In this document: positions 47,915-57,475 of the stretch, in pieces
How positions within the stretch are numbered: position 1 is the stretch's first letter
Layout of the letters: the number at the start of each line of letters is the position of its first letter
Assembly: GCA_009691845.1 (NCBI GenBank)
Contig: SIAJ01000015.1
Coordinates: 23,425-87,424, forward strand
DNA from: Gemmataceae bacterium
Lineage (GTDB): Bacteria; Planctomycetota; Planctomycetia; Gemmatales; Gemmataceae
Direction: 5' to 3'
DNA: 64,000 nt
The notes under the pieces: model-generated
What the model was told of the DNA's origin: nothing
Databases searched by the model: none
What the model saw: only the letters and a program-made list of their open reading frames with translations
Translations under genes and position numbers: made by a program

Positions 47915-49593
47915 ACAGACCTCCGCCATTGCCGCGAAAAAAGAGCTGGCGTCGATCTCGCTTCGGCAATGCGCTACTGGGCTGGGAATTGCTCCGCGTC
48001 AGCCGCCGAACCGGGGCCCTCGCCATCGGCCGCTTCGCGTTCGGGGCAACTCTCCTGGCCGTGATGTGGCTGCTCTGGTCCTCCCGTTATTCTCAAGACG
48101 ACATCGTTTCCGGGGACGTGAACACCATCGGCAAGACGCTGAACCGGTTTGCCGAAGAGTTCTCGCTCACGTTCTTTCTCATCCAAGTCACACTTGTGCT
48201 TCTGCTCACGCCGATCTTCGTGTGCGGGTCCGTGTTCGAGGAACGCGACACACGGTCCGGCGAGGTACTCCTCACCACGGACCTCACGCGGCGCGAGATC
48301 TTCTATGGCAAGTTGCTCGCCCGTCTCGTGCAAGTCGGCATGGTGGTGGCCGCGGGTATGCCGATACTATCGCTCACGCTGCTCTGGGGCGGCGTGGCCA
48401 TCCATTTCATTGCCGTCGGCTATCTGGTCACGTTCTTCTGCATTCTCTCTTCGGGAGCGATCGCGGCCTCGGTTTCCGGTAGTTCTGAAACATTTCGCCA
48501 GGCGGTCCTGAAGTCCTACGCCTGGATTCTGGTATTCGATGCGGTGATCTTCCCCGCCTCGCCGTATTTTCTGATCGTCGCAGCTCGAGAGGAAATCGGT
48601 TCGATCGTCTGTTGCGGAGCGTTATTCATTCCAATTCAACTCGTAGTCATCTTCGTGTCGCTCGCCCACGGCCTGCGTTGGTTGCGCCTCGCCATGCTGC
48701 GGCAACGCAAGCGTGTGACAGCCGAGTTGGCGTCGCAAATGGCCAAGCGAAAGCCACCCGTTCCGGAAGAAGATTCTCTCTTCTGGAAGGAGCGCTACGT
48801 TGTCGGCGGCGTCGAAATAACGCACCTGTTGATCGTGTCGCTCAGCACGACGACTGTGGTCGGCGTTGGCGTGCTTGCGATTTTTGGCATGCTCGTATTT
48901 CCGGCCGGCTGGGTGTCGGCCTACGTGGTCCCCATCATACTTACTGCGGCAGTAGGCGTGGTCGGTCTCGCGACGGCCGGCGGCGTGGCCCGGGAACGCC
49001 ACAAGAACACGTTGATCGATCTGTTCATGATCCCCGGCGGACGACGGGAAATCTTGCGGGCAAAATTGTACGGCGCGTTGTGGGCCGCACGCTGGCTGAT
49101 TCTCACCGTCCCGGCTTTGCTGATTCTCGGCATCGTGAGTGGCACGCCTGTGGTTGCGTTGCCGTTGTTGCTGGTGTCCGCAGTCGCCTTTCTTGCGTTC
49201 GGTGCCATGCTTGGACTCTGGCTCTCGGTACGTTGCCGATCGGCACTGACTGCGAATTCCGTGTGGATGAGCATTGTTTTCGGCCTGCTGGCTGGCACCT
49301 ATCTCCTCGCTGATGCCTCGTCCCATCCCGCCGCCAACTCGATCGGCGGCACCAGGATCGTCTATCCAGAATGGAGCAGAGTTGCAAACCCGATCATGGG
49401 CTGGCAATCGCTGGCGATGACTCCGGAGGAAAATTCGAAGTCGATAAGCAACCAGGAATATCGCTTCCGCTTCATTCCCGATGTCTGGCCGCGTTTGTTG
49501 AACCCGCTCGCTGGTGTCGCGTTGTATGGTGCCTTGGCCTGGCTAGGTTGGGTGCTGGCACTGAGGACGTTCGAGCGGGAAGGGCGGGAGTAA
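47911..49593 (+). CDS. ABC-2 type permease (tandem paralog, intact)
   Basis: ORF 47869..49593; likely TTG start at 47911 overlapping upstream TGA (MNRPPPLPRKKSWRRSRFGNALLGWELLRVSRRTGALAIGR), matching the PPPLP-rich N-terminus of the upstream paralog; FEERDTRSGEVLLTTDLTRREIFYGKLLARLVQVG. Confidence 0.82.
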   Translation: MNRPPPLPRKKSWRRSRFGNALLGWELLRVSRRTGALAIGRFAFGATLLAVMWLLWSSRYSQDDIVSGDVNTIGKTLNRFAEEFSLTFFLIQVTLVLLLTPIFVCGSVFEERDTRSGEVLLTTDLTRREIFYGKLLARLVQVGMVVAAGMPILSLTLLWGGVAIHFIAVGYLVTFFCILSSGAIAASVSGSSETFRQAVLKSYAWILVFDAVIFPASPYFLIVAAREEIGSIVCCGALFIPIQLVVIFVSLAHGLRWLRLAMLRQRKRVTAELASQMAKRKPPVPEEDSLFWKERYVVGGVEITHLLIVSLSTTTVVGVGVLAIFGMLVFPAGWVSAYVVPIILTAAVGVVGLATAGGVARERHKNTLIDLFMIPGGRREILRAKLYGALWAARWLILTVPALLILGIVSGTPVVALPLLLVSAVAFLAFGAMLGLWLSVRCRSALTANSVWMSIVFGLLAGTYLLADASSHPAANSIGGTRIVYPEWSRVANPIMGWQSLAMTPEENSKSISNQEYRFRFIPDVWPRLLNPLAGVALYGALAWLGWVLALRTFEREGRE

Positions 49594-49598
49594 TATTT

Positions 49599-49672
49599 CG
49601 TAGCCGCACTCGTAAAAGTGCGGACAATCTTCCCAACCCGTCCTGCTTTTCCGCGTTCTCACGAATGCGGCT
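49599..49672. repeat. Inverted repeat family R2 (CGTAGCCGC...GCGGCT)
   Basis: CGTAGCCGCACTCGTAAAAGTGCGG ... CCGCGTTCTCACGAATGCGGCT. Confidence 0.65.
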
Positions 49673-49710
49673 GATGCTAGAATGCTCGAAGACAAGGACG
49701 AGGCGAATAC

Positions 49711-51168
49711 ATGCTCCAGTTTCTCGGCACTTCTCGACGCTTGTGCGACGGCATTTCTCGCCGTGATTTCCTGACTATTGGCGGCTTGAGTACATTGCGC
49801 GTCCCCCTCGCCGATGCGGCACCTCAACCCACTGCGAAGGCCAAGGCCTGCATTCTGCTCTTCCTGTATGGCTCGCCTTCACAGCACGAAACATTTGACC
49901 CCAAGCCCGATGCGCCGCGGGAAATCCAGGGGGAGATGGGCTCGATTCCGACCAGGCTTCCTGGCATTCGTTTTTGCGAAGGCTTGCCTCGCGTCGCGGC
50001 CATCGCCAACGAATTGACCGTTGTGCGTTCGATGACACACCCGTATCCGGTTCATGGCGTGGCCTACGCGGTCAGTGGCATTCCGACATATGATCCCTCG
50101 CTGGAAAATCGGCCTCGCGATTCACGCCACTGGCCCTACATCGGTTCCGTCGTCGATCATCTCACGGGCAAAACTTCCACTTCTGCGGTGCCGCGAAACA
50201 TCGCCTTGCCGTGGATGCTGAATTCAAAATCCGACAACCTGGTTAACGCCGGTCCGTTCGCGGCTTTCCTGGGACAGTCTCACGATCCGGTCTGGACAGA
50301 TTACACAGGCAAGGGAACTCGCATCGTTCCCCATTTGTCCGACGGCCAGACGAAGGATTTCCACGACCCGTTCGGCGGCTGCACGGCCAATGGTCGATTC
50401 CAGCTTTCGGATGCAGCGGTCCCACCCGATGACGTGCATCCAGCCCGTCTCGGCGATCGACTTTCTCTGCTCGACCAGTTCGACCGAGCCAGGAGCGAAG
50501 CGGACCGAGAGGCCAAGCAAACGTCCTTCGATCGTCAGCGCGAGCAGGCCTACTCGTTGATCACATCTTCGAAAGTGCGAAATGCCCTGGATATTACGCG
50601 CGAACCGATCGGCGTGCGCGAGAGTTACGGCATGACTCTGTTCGGCCAGGGTTGCCTGGCGGCTCGTCGGTTGGTCGAGGCGGGATCGAAATTCATCACA
50701 GTCTTCTGGGATGGTTATGGCCTGTTCGGCGGTTGTGCCTGGGACACGCACAGCAACCACTATCCCCGTCTCAAACAATTTTTGCTGCCCGGATTCGACA
50801 TGGCCTACTCGGGCCTGATCCGCGATTTGAAAGCACGCGGCCTGCTCGATGACACGCTCGTGATGTGCATCAGCGAGCATGGCCGCACGCCGCAGATCGA
50901 CTCGAAGCCTAAAGGGGCAGGGCGGCATCACTGGTCGCGCGTCTACTCGGCCGTCTTCGCCGGCGGCGGCATTGCAAAAGGCAAGGTAATCGGGGCTTCG
51001 GACAAAATTGGCGGCGACGTCAAGGACTGCCCGGTGTCGCCGAAGGACGTGCTGGCCACTTCGCTTACACTTCTCGGATTCGACCCGCACGCGACGGTTC
51101 CCGATCCGCAAGGGCGGCCGATGCCGGTGGTGGGTGATGGACAATCGCGGAGTGAAATGATTAGTTGA
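49711..51168 (+). CDS. DUF1501 domain-containing protein (copy 4)
   Basis: ISRRDFLTIGGLSTLRVPLADA; ILLFLYGSPSQHETFDPKPDAPREIQG; SEHGRTPQIDSKPKGAGRHHWSRVYSAVFAGGG. Confidence 0.92.
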   Translation: MLQFLGTSRRLCDGISRRDFLTIGGLSTLRVPLADAAPQPTAKAKACILLFLYGSPSQHETFDPKPDAPREIQGEMGSIPTRLPGIRFCEGLPRVAAIANELTVVRSMTHPYPVHGVAYAVSGIPTYDPSLENRPRDSRHWPYIGSVVDHLTGKTSTSAVPRNIALPWMLNSKSDNLVNAGPFAAFLGQSHDPVWTDYTGKGTRIVPHLSDGQTKDFHDPFGGCTANGRFQLSDAAVPPDDVHPARLGDRLSLLDQFDRARSEADREAKQTSFDRQREQAYSLITSSKVRNALDITREPIGVRESYGMTLFGQGCLAARRLVEAGSKFITVFWDGYGLFGGCAWDTHSNHYPRLKQFLLPGFDMAYSGLIRDLKARGLLDDTLVMCISEHGRTPQIDSKPKGAGRHHWSRVYSAVFAGGGIAKGKVIGASDKIGGDVKDCPVSPKDVLATSLTLLGFDPHATVPDPQGRPMPVVGDGQSRSEMIS

Positions 51169-51174
51169 TTTCTA

Positions 51175-51247
51175 GTAGCGAAAGCGTCCTCGCTTGCCGT
51201 GAGAAACGGCAGGCGAGGACGCTTGGACTTACACGAACCACCGCTAC
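51175..51247. repeat. Nested hairpin between convergent genes (possible bidirectional terminator / interspersed repeat)
   Basis: AAGCGTCCTCGCTTGCCGT-GAGAA-ACGGCAGGCGAGGACGCTT (one mismatch) flanked by GTAGCG ... CGCTAC. Confidence 0.75.
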
Positions 51248-53668
51248 CTAATGCACAAGCAAGAAATCCTTGCTATTGAGCAACGCCCACATCAAATCTT
51301 GCACAGCAGCAGTGCGGTCGGCTGCTCCTTCTTTCAGATAATCCAGACCCAGCTTTAGTTCCTTCGCATTCGGCGATCGCGCGATGGTCCACAGGTAGAG
51401 ATCGATCACCATGCGTTCGTCGGTCGTCTTGGCTCGGGTTAACAGGGCCGGTCGTGCGGCCGCGTTTTTCACGCGGCTCAGGATGCTTTTGCCATTCAAG
51501 AAGTTCAGGGCTTGCAGCATGTTCGAACCGTTATCGCGTTCGCATTCGCAGGCGTCCATGCGTTGTGGCTTGCCGAACAAACGTAGAAAATCGTTTTCGC
51601 TCGTGCCATCGGGCAATTGGGCTGCACGAAAGCCGGCCGGGGCACCACTGATGTTTTCTGGAACGCCTGTCGCCTGAATGAGTGAATCGAGCAGGGCCTC
51701 GGCAGGCACACGGCGCGGGATCGAGTGCGAGAAATTCTGTTCGTCCAATCTGTTCGAATCGTTTGGAACACAGGTTCGCTGATAGGTCGCTGACGTGACG
51801 ATCCGCTTCATGAGATGTCGGACGTCGAATTTGTGCTCCACGAAGTCCTTGGTGAGTGCGTCGAGCAGGGCCGGATTGATCGGCGGGTTCGTGCTGCGAA
51901 TGTCATCCACTGGGTCGATGATGCCGCGATGCGAGAAGTAACTCCAGATGCGATTGACGAGACCACGAGCGAAGAGCGCATTCTTCGACGAAGTTAGCCA
52001 GGCAGCATAGGCCTCGCGACGATCTTGATTCGGAGCAAGGGTTGGTTCTTCCGCTCCAAGAAATCGCGGAGGCTGCGGTTTGCCCGAACGCGGATTCGTG
52101 GCAGAGCCGGCAGCCAGATTGAGCGAAACGATTTTGGCATTGCCGACACTCGGATAGCGGCCATCTTGCTTTGAACTCACCTGACTGAAGAAACTCGCGA
52201 TGCCGAAATAGTCCGCCTGCGTCCAGTTTTCGAGGGGATGCGGATGGCAGCGGGCACAGAGCATGCGCACGCCACAGAAGACTTGCGTGACTCGTTCGAC
52301 GGTGTCGTTCGTGTCCTTGCTGACCGCGAAGAAGACCGAGGCCGGGTCGTCCGTCATTCCACCTTTGGCCGTGAGCAATTTGCGGGCGAATTCGTCGATT
52401 GGCGTATTGGCGGCCACGGCACCACGGATGTGCTCGCGGAACAGGTACATCGACGGAGCACTCACTAGGTTCCGCGAATTCTGCAGCAGATCGCCCCATT
52501 TCAGCGACCAGTGATCCACATACTCGGGTCTTTCGAACAGCGAATCGATCAGTTTCTCTCGTTTGTTCGCGGCCTTGTCGGCCACAAACGCATTGATCTC
52601 GTCGGGCTTCGGCTGCACGCCGATCAGATCGAGATGGACGCGTCGCAGAAACTCCTCGTCGCCGGTGACGGGCGAAGGGGTAATGCGGATGCGGTTCAAT
52701 TTCTCGACCACGTGCTTGTCGATGAAGTGATCGGTGGGCACAGGTGAAGGCTTGAATCCAGGCACAGGCTTCAGAACGGTCACGCTGGTGGCTGCGAAGG
52801 TGCGTTCAAAACGGGCCACGATCGCGGTCTCGCCGGAATCGCCTGCTTTTACGAATCCTTCGTCGTCCACGTTGGCAAACTGCGTGTTATTCGCCGCGAA
52901 GATGGCCAGGCGGGTCACATCGCGGGCGGTGCCATCGGTGTAGTCCGCGATCAGTTGCAGCCGATGCTTCTGATCGGGCTGAAGCGTCAGCGTTTCCGGA
53001 ACGACTCGCACCCGCACTACCTGGGCAGGATCTTTCAAATCTTCCGGCGTTCCTTGAGCGACCCAACTCGTGAGAATACGATCCGCGAGACTATCCTTCG
53101 AGAAACGGATGCCCCCTTCATGCGGTGCGTCGCCACGGCCCTTGGCGATGAGCAGACTCGAATTCGGGAAGAGGCGATTCACGCGGCGGCTGGCAGCATC
53201 GCGAGCGATGGCAAGATAATCCGGATCGGGATCCTGGCCACGCAGCGAAAGCTTGAAGCCATTCTTGCCAAGCGAATAGCCATGACAGGCTCCAGCGTTG
53301 CAGCCCGCCTTGGTGAGCACGGGCATCACTTCGTGCCGAAAGCTCGTCTTCGATTCTTCCACGGGCATCGCCACTTTTACGGGCACGCTCTTGGTTTGCC
53401 CCTGAGCCGTGATGGTAATTTGCGTGGACCCGTTGGCGATTGGCGTGACCCAGCCAGACGCATCGACCGTGGCGATCTTTGGATCGGCGGTAGCGAACGT
53501 CGTGGAGGAACGCAGTTCGAACGAGTAACCATCGGCAGACGTACCGAAAATTTGAAGCGAGTGCGGATGGCGCTGATGGCGAATCTCCATGCTACTCGGT
53601 GAAACATTCCACGGATCGGCCGCGAGGAGAGGCGAGGCAATCACGGCAAGAAGTAGCATCGTTCGCAT
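51248..53668 (-). CDS. DUF1549/DUF1553 (PSCyt2/PSD1) protein with CX4CH motif and BIG2-like N-terminus
   Basis: MPVLTKAGCNAGACHGYSLGKNGFKLSLRGQDPD; MLCARCHPHPLENWTQADYF; DPVDDIRSTNPPINPALLDAL; MDACECERDNG. Confidence 0.92.
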   Translation of the reverse strand: MRTMLLLAVIASPLLAADPWNVSPSSMEIRHQRHPHSLQIFGTSADGYSFELRSSTTFATADPKIATVDASGWVTPIANGSTQITITAQGQTKSVPVKVAMPVEESKTSFRHEVMPVLTKAGCNAGACHGYSLGKNGFKLSLRGQDPDPDYLAIARDAASRRVNRLFPNSSLLIAKGRGDAPHEGGIRFSKDSLADRILTSWVAQGTPEDLKDPAQVVRVRVVPETLTLQPDQKHRLQLIADYTDGTARDVTRLAIFAANNTQFANVDDEGFVKAGDSGETAIVARFERTFAATSVTVLKPVPGFKPSPVPTDHFIDKHVVEKLNRIRITPSPVTGDEEFLRRVHLDLIGVQPKPDEINAFVADKAANKREKLIDSLFERPEYVDHWSLKWGDLLQNSRNLVSAPSMYLFREHIRGAVAANTPIDEFARKLLTAKGGMTDDPASVFFAVSKDTNDTVERVTQVFCGVRMLCARCHPHPLENWTQADYFGIASFFSQVSSKQDGRYPSVGNAKIVSLNLAAGSATNPRSGKPQPPRFLGAEEPTLAPNQDRREAYAAWLTSSKNALFARGLVNRIWSYFSHRGIIDPVDDIRSTNPPINPALLDALTKDFVEHKFDVRHLMKRIVTSATYQRTCVPNDSNRLDEQNFSHSIPRRVPAEALLDSLIQATGVPENISGAPAGFRAAQLPDGTSENDFLRLFGKPQRMDACECERDNGSNMLQALNFLNGKSILSRVKNAAARPALLTRAKTTDERMVIDLYLWTIARSPNAKELKLGLDYLKEGAADRTAAVQDLMWALLNSKDFLLVH

Positions 53669-53670
53669 GG

Positions 53671-56016
53671 TTATTTCTTCCCCGCAAGCACATTCAATGT
53701 CAATTCCACATCCCGACTTCGCACCCGCACGGCGGGCAGTTTCGCATCGGGGGCCGCACTGGCATTCAATTTCAGCCCCTTGATCTCACCTGCGGCTGCG
53801 TTCGGCGGCAGAACAATTTTCATCACGAACTTCGATTGGAATGTCTTCACTGTTACCGCGTCTGCCCGAACTCCGGCAGGCAATCCTGTCAGAGTCAGTG
53901 CGACATCGCCGAAGAAACCGTACTGACGTTCGACGCGACCGACGACCTCAATCGTGGCTCCGGCTTTGGGATCGAGTGTGGCCTCCAGGCGTGGCGGGCT
54001 TTCCACCTTGATCAACACGGGTAGTTTGACCGCGAACGATCGCACCGGCGTGTACACGGTTGCCAGCACGGTTCGCTTGTCGGCAGTGAGGATCTCGGCC
54101 TGGACCGCAAGTTGATACGAATCGGCAGGCAGATCGGCTGGAACGAGGAGCGGCATGTCGCCATCGCCGACCTTGGCTCCGAGTTCGATCGCACGTTCCA
54201 CGCGAATGGCCGCGTTTGGGTTGGGCTGGTTGTTGAGGATCGGCGCAGCCTGGCTGGAGAGCAAGGTCAGTCGCACCGGCGTCGCGGGGTCGGGCCGTTT
54301 CACGCTCACGGGCAGAGAGAGCTTGCCGGCGGGCGGCAGTCCCGCGTCGGCAGCGAAATTGCGCCAGTCGATCGAGAACGACTCTAGCTTCTCGTTCGTT
54401 GCGGCGATGGCCAACTCACTGGCTAACCACGGCTGTAACTTCTCGAGCGCGTGGCCGCGTTGGACAACCGGACGTTCAATTCCAGTGTCCCCACGGCCTT
54501 TCCAATTGCTGATTGTCGCGTTCCCGCCGGTCGAGAGGGAGACATTGATGAGTGTGCCGTCCGATCCGGGTGGAATAATCGTGTTTTCCAGCTTCGACCC
54601 CGGCGGCAAGCCTTCGGCAGATAGAACGATTGGGCCCTTGCTGCCACGCCGTTCCACGAAGACGGGCACGAGACACCTTCCACCGACCGGCAGCGAAATT
54701 CGTTGGCTCGGCGTGAACAGGCGGAAGTCGCCGGGACTGTCGAGCTGAATGATCTCCGCAGTTAGCCGATAAATTCCGCGTGGACTGCCTCGACCTTGAG
54801 AATCGACGATGGCCACCTGGATTGCTGTTACCTTGTCGGGAACTGTGTACTCGATAACCGGATCGAGCGTGCCTGGCGAATCTTCCGCTCTCACCAGGTC
54901 TGCCCCCAGCTCGTTGCGAATGACGAAAGCAACGTCGATTGGCGAACCGAGGCGTTCAGCGAAGACTTCGAACTTGACACGGCTATTCGGCGTCACGGGG
55001 AGTCGATAGCGATCCTCCTCGTTCGGTGCCGCAAGTCGACCGCTGACGCCGAGCGGAAGTGCCGGCAATTCCTGGGGTTTTGCGCTCGCGGGGAGTTCAA
55101 GAACCTCAGTTCGATTGCTGGATTGCACGAATGGACGCGGGCCGCTCCAGGAGCTTTCTTTCGGCCACGGCAGCATCGCATAGGATCCACTCACGGGCGG
55201 AACATCGACCCGCACTTGCGGGCCTGGACCAATCAGTTCGACTGTCTTCGTGTCTTTGCCGATCACCGGCGGAAAAAATTGATCGGCCGAGTTCCACTGG
55301 CCTAACTTCAGCCGAAAGTGGCCCGGCGCAGGCCCGGCATATTCATGGTCGTGGACGGCTACTGTGTAAGTGCCATCGGACGGCAAAGTGGCCTCGATGC
55401 GCGTATCGCCAAGCAGTCCCGACGCTGGCCAAGACCAGGCGACTTGCCGGCGCTGCGGGCCATACAGGTGAAGCACGGGCCGCAACTTGCCGCCGAGCCG
55501 CTGAGACTCAACTTCGATGATAATTTTTTGGCCGGCTTTCCCAGCGAAACTGGTTTCCGCGATGCTGCTGCCGGCAACGGATCCTGTTACTGCGATCTGC
55601 GACGATTCGAGTGATGGGGTGAGAGGCCGTTGAGAAAGCTTGTCGACGCCGATGAGCACAGGCAGGCTAACGCCCCCTTCAGTCACGAGGCGTAGGTTGT
55701 AGTAGCCAGGGGAAACCGCATCATCGAGTGTGACATCAATCGTGGCCTTCTTGTCCGTGCCACCCGGTTTGACTGTTTGCTTGGCGGCAAATGGGAGCAG
55801 CAGTTTGGGAGTCGTTCCGAAGCGGTCACCGTCGATGGTGAGGGTGGTGGTGCCGCCTACCTGCAGGCCACGGACGTTGATCGTTTGCAGATCGGGCTCT
55901 GCAGCGAAACAGGCCGACGTTGTGAACAACAGGAAAAGCCCGAAGCGTAGGCGAGGGGGAGAGATTTTTCCCTCGCTTACGCTTCGGGCTCTGAGTTGGA
56001 GAGTCATGGCGTTCAC
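53671..56016 (-). CDS. Secreted pre-peptidase C-terminal (PPC)/Ig-like domain protein
   Basis: QTINVRGLQVGGTTTLTIDGDRFG; FAGKAGQKIIIEVESQRLGGKLRPVLHLYGPQRRQVAWS; N-terminus carries a repeat-encoded segment RARSVSEGKISPPRLRFG. GTG at 56016 or ATG at 56007. Confidence 0.7.
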   Translation of the reverse strand: MNAMTLQLRARSVSEGKISPPRLRFGLFLLFTTSACFAAEPDLQTINVRGLQVGGTTTLTIDGDRFGTTPKLLLPFAAKQTVKPGGTDKKATIDVTLDDAVSPGYYNLRLVTEGGVSLPVLIGVDKLSQRPLTPSLESSQIAVTGSVAGSSIAETSFAGKAGQKIIIEVESQRLGGKLRPVLHLYGPQRRQVAWSWPASGLLGDTRIEATLPSDGTYTVAVHDHEYAGPAPGHFRLKLGQWNSADQFFPPVIGKDTKTVELIGPGPQVRVDVPPVSGSYAMLPWPKESSWSGPRPFVQSSNRTEVLELPASAKPQELPALPLGVSGRLAAPNEEDRYRLPVTPNSRVKFEVFAERLGSPIDVAFVIRNELGADLVRAEDSPGTLDPVIEYTVPDKVTAIQVAIVDSQGRGSPRGIYRLTAEIIQLDSPGDFRLFTPSQRISLPVGGRCLVPVFVERRGSKGPIVLSAEGLPPGSKLENTIIPPGSDGTLINVSLSTGGNATISNWKGRGDTGIERPVVQRGHALEKLQPWLASELAIAATNEKLESFSIDWRNFAADAGLPPAGKLSLPVSVKRPDPATPVRLTLLSSQAAPILNNQPNPNAAIRVERAIELGAKVGDGDMPLLVPADLPADSYQLAVQAEILTADKRTVLATVYTPVRSFAVKLPVLIKVESPPRLEATLDPKAGATIEVVGRVERQYGFFGDVALTLTGLPAGVRADAVTVKTFQSKFVMKIVLPPNAAAGEIKGLKLNASAAPDAKLPAVRVRSRDVELTLNVLAGKK
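55937..55990. repeat. Inverted repeat encoding 'ARSVSEG...PRLRFGL' inside the N-terminal coding region of 53671..56016
   Basis: AGCCCGAAGCGTAGGCGAGGG (55937-55957) / CCCTCGCTTACGCTTCGGGCT (55970-55990): 20/21 arm identity, 12-nt loop. Confidence 0.85.
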
Positions 56017-57392
56017 GCGAATAACTGCCGAATGGGCTCGGCATCTACGAGGCGGACCGGGCGATCGCCTGGGCCGGGCATCGTGGTGGCATCGAGGTCG
56101 ATGCCCATTCCCTGGTAGATCGACGCGATAATCTGTGGCGGTTCAACCGGCGAATCGTTGGGTCGAGCCCCCGTCTTGTCGGTCGAGCCAACGACCTGGC
56201 CGCCGCGAATGTTGCCGCCGCACAGGAAGTTCGTCCAGGCGGCCGGGTAATGGTCTCGGCCGCCTCGCCCGTTCACCTGTGGAGTGCGTCCGAATTCACT
56301 CAACACGGCAACAACCGTTTCCTTGAGCAAGCCGCGTTGTTCCAAATCGGTGATCAGTGCAGTGAAGGCCCAATCGAACTGCGGGCACAGATGGCGTTCG
56401 TAATCGAGGTAGGTGTTGTTGAGCCCGCCGCCGTCCGCGTGCATGTCCCAGCACGATTGGCCGAAGACCGTGTCGAAGTGGTTTACGGTCACATACCGCA
56501 CGCCATTCTCGACCAGCCGGCGAGCCATCAGGCAGCTCTGGCCAAACGTGTTGCGGCCATAGCGATCGCGAAGAGTGTCCTTTTCTTCCGACAGATTGAA
56601 CGCCCGCTTCGCAGACGAAGAAGTCAGCAGCCGAAATGCTCGCTCGTACGAAGCATCGTGCATTTGCGTGCTTTTGGTCTCCGTGCGGCGTTGCAGTTCA
56701 TCAACTTGGTTCAACAGCCGCGTGCGGGCATCGAGCCGTGTGGCCGATTCGCCCGCAGGAACTTCAAGATCAGCTACCTTGAACTCGGGACGAGCCGGAT
56801 CGGAGTTCAGGAAGAAAGGTTCATGACCGCTTCCCAGGTAGCCTGCAGTTTGACCGTGCAGTGGACCAGCGCCCGTGTTGCCAATCGGTCCGGGCAGAAT
56901 CACGTTCGCAGGCAGGTCGCCACGCGAGCCGAACACGCGGGAAACAATGCTGCCGACGTGCGGCTTGATGCTATCGGCATTGAAGTCGTGGCCGGTCATC
57001 ATCCAGCGTTGGCCGTTTTCGTGCGTGGCACCGGTCTTGTGGTGCAGCGAACGGATCAACGCCACCTTATCCATCATCTTGGCCATGAGCGGAAAGTGCT
57101 CGCAGATGCGGACGCCGTTCACGTTGGTCTGGATCGGCTTGAACTTGCCGCGAATCTCGGCCGGCGCGTCCGGCTTCATGTCCCACGTATCGTGTTGTCC
57201 AGGCGAACCGACCAAGAAGATGGTGATGCAGTTCTTGATCTGCGCCGGCTTCTCCTTGATCGAGCCGTTGGCTTCGAGCTGGAACAGCGTGGGCAGCGAC
57301 ATTGCCGCCATCCCGGCCGTTCCCAATTGCAAGAAACTGCGGCGTGATACGCCATCGCACAGGGGAACTTTTTCGTTGCCGATGTTCAGCAT
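56013..57392 (-). CDS. DUF1501 domain-containing protein (copy 5)
   Basis: ORF 56013..57569; likely ATG at 57392 (MLNIGNEKVPLCDGVSRRSFLQLGTAGMAAM). IFLVGSPGQHDTWDMKPDAPAEIRG; SEFGRTPQVNGRGGRDHYPAAWTNFLCGG. Confidence 0.92.
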   Translation of the reverse strand: MLNIGNEKVPLCDGVSRRSFLQLGTAGMAAMSLPTLFQLEANGSIKEKPAQIKNCITIFLVGSPGQHDTWDMKPDAPAEIRGKFKPIQTNVNGVRICEHFPLMAKMMDKVALIRSLHHKTGATHENGQRWMMTGHDFNADSIKPHVGSIVSRVFGSRGDLPANVILPGPIGNTGAGPLHGQTAGYLGSGHEPFFLNSDPARPEFKVADLEVPAGESATRLDARTRLLNQVDELQRRTETKSTQMHDASYERAFRLLTSSSAKRAFNLSEEKDTLRDRYGRNTFGQSCLMARRLVENGVRYVTVNHFDTVFGQSCWDMHADGGGLNNTYLDYERHLCPQFDWAFTALITDLEQRGLLKETVVAVLSEFGRTPQVNGRGGRDHYPAAWTNFLCGGNIRGGQVVGSTDKTGARPNDSPVEPPQIIASIYQGMGIDLDATTMPGPGDRPVRLVDAEPIRQLFA

Positions 57393-57414
57393 AATCGAAT
57401 CCTGAGAAAGTCGC

Positions 57415-57464
57415 CGTAGCGGGGGTCGGTCGAAGTCTCCCGCGTTCTGGCGAACGCGGCTACG
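57415..57464. repeat. Inverted repeat family R2, second copy
   Basis: CGTAGCGGGGGTCGGTCGAAGTCTCCCGCGTTCTGGCGAACGCGGCTACG; reverse complement shares the CGTAGCCGC.TTCG..A.AA.GCGG arm with the 49599 copy. Confidence 0.65.
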
Positions 57465-57475
57465 CATCTCGCCGG

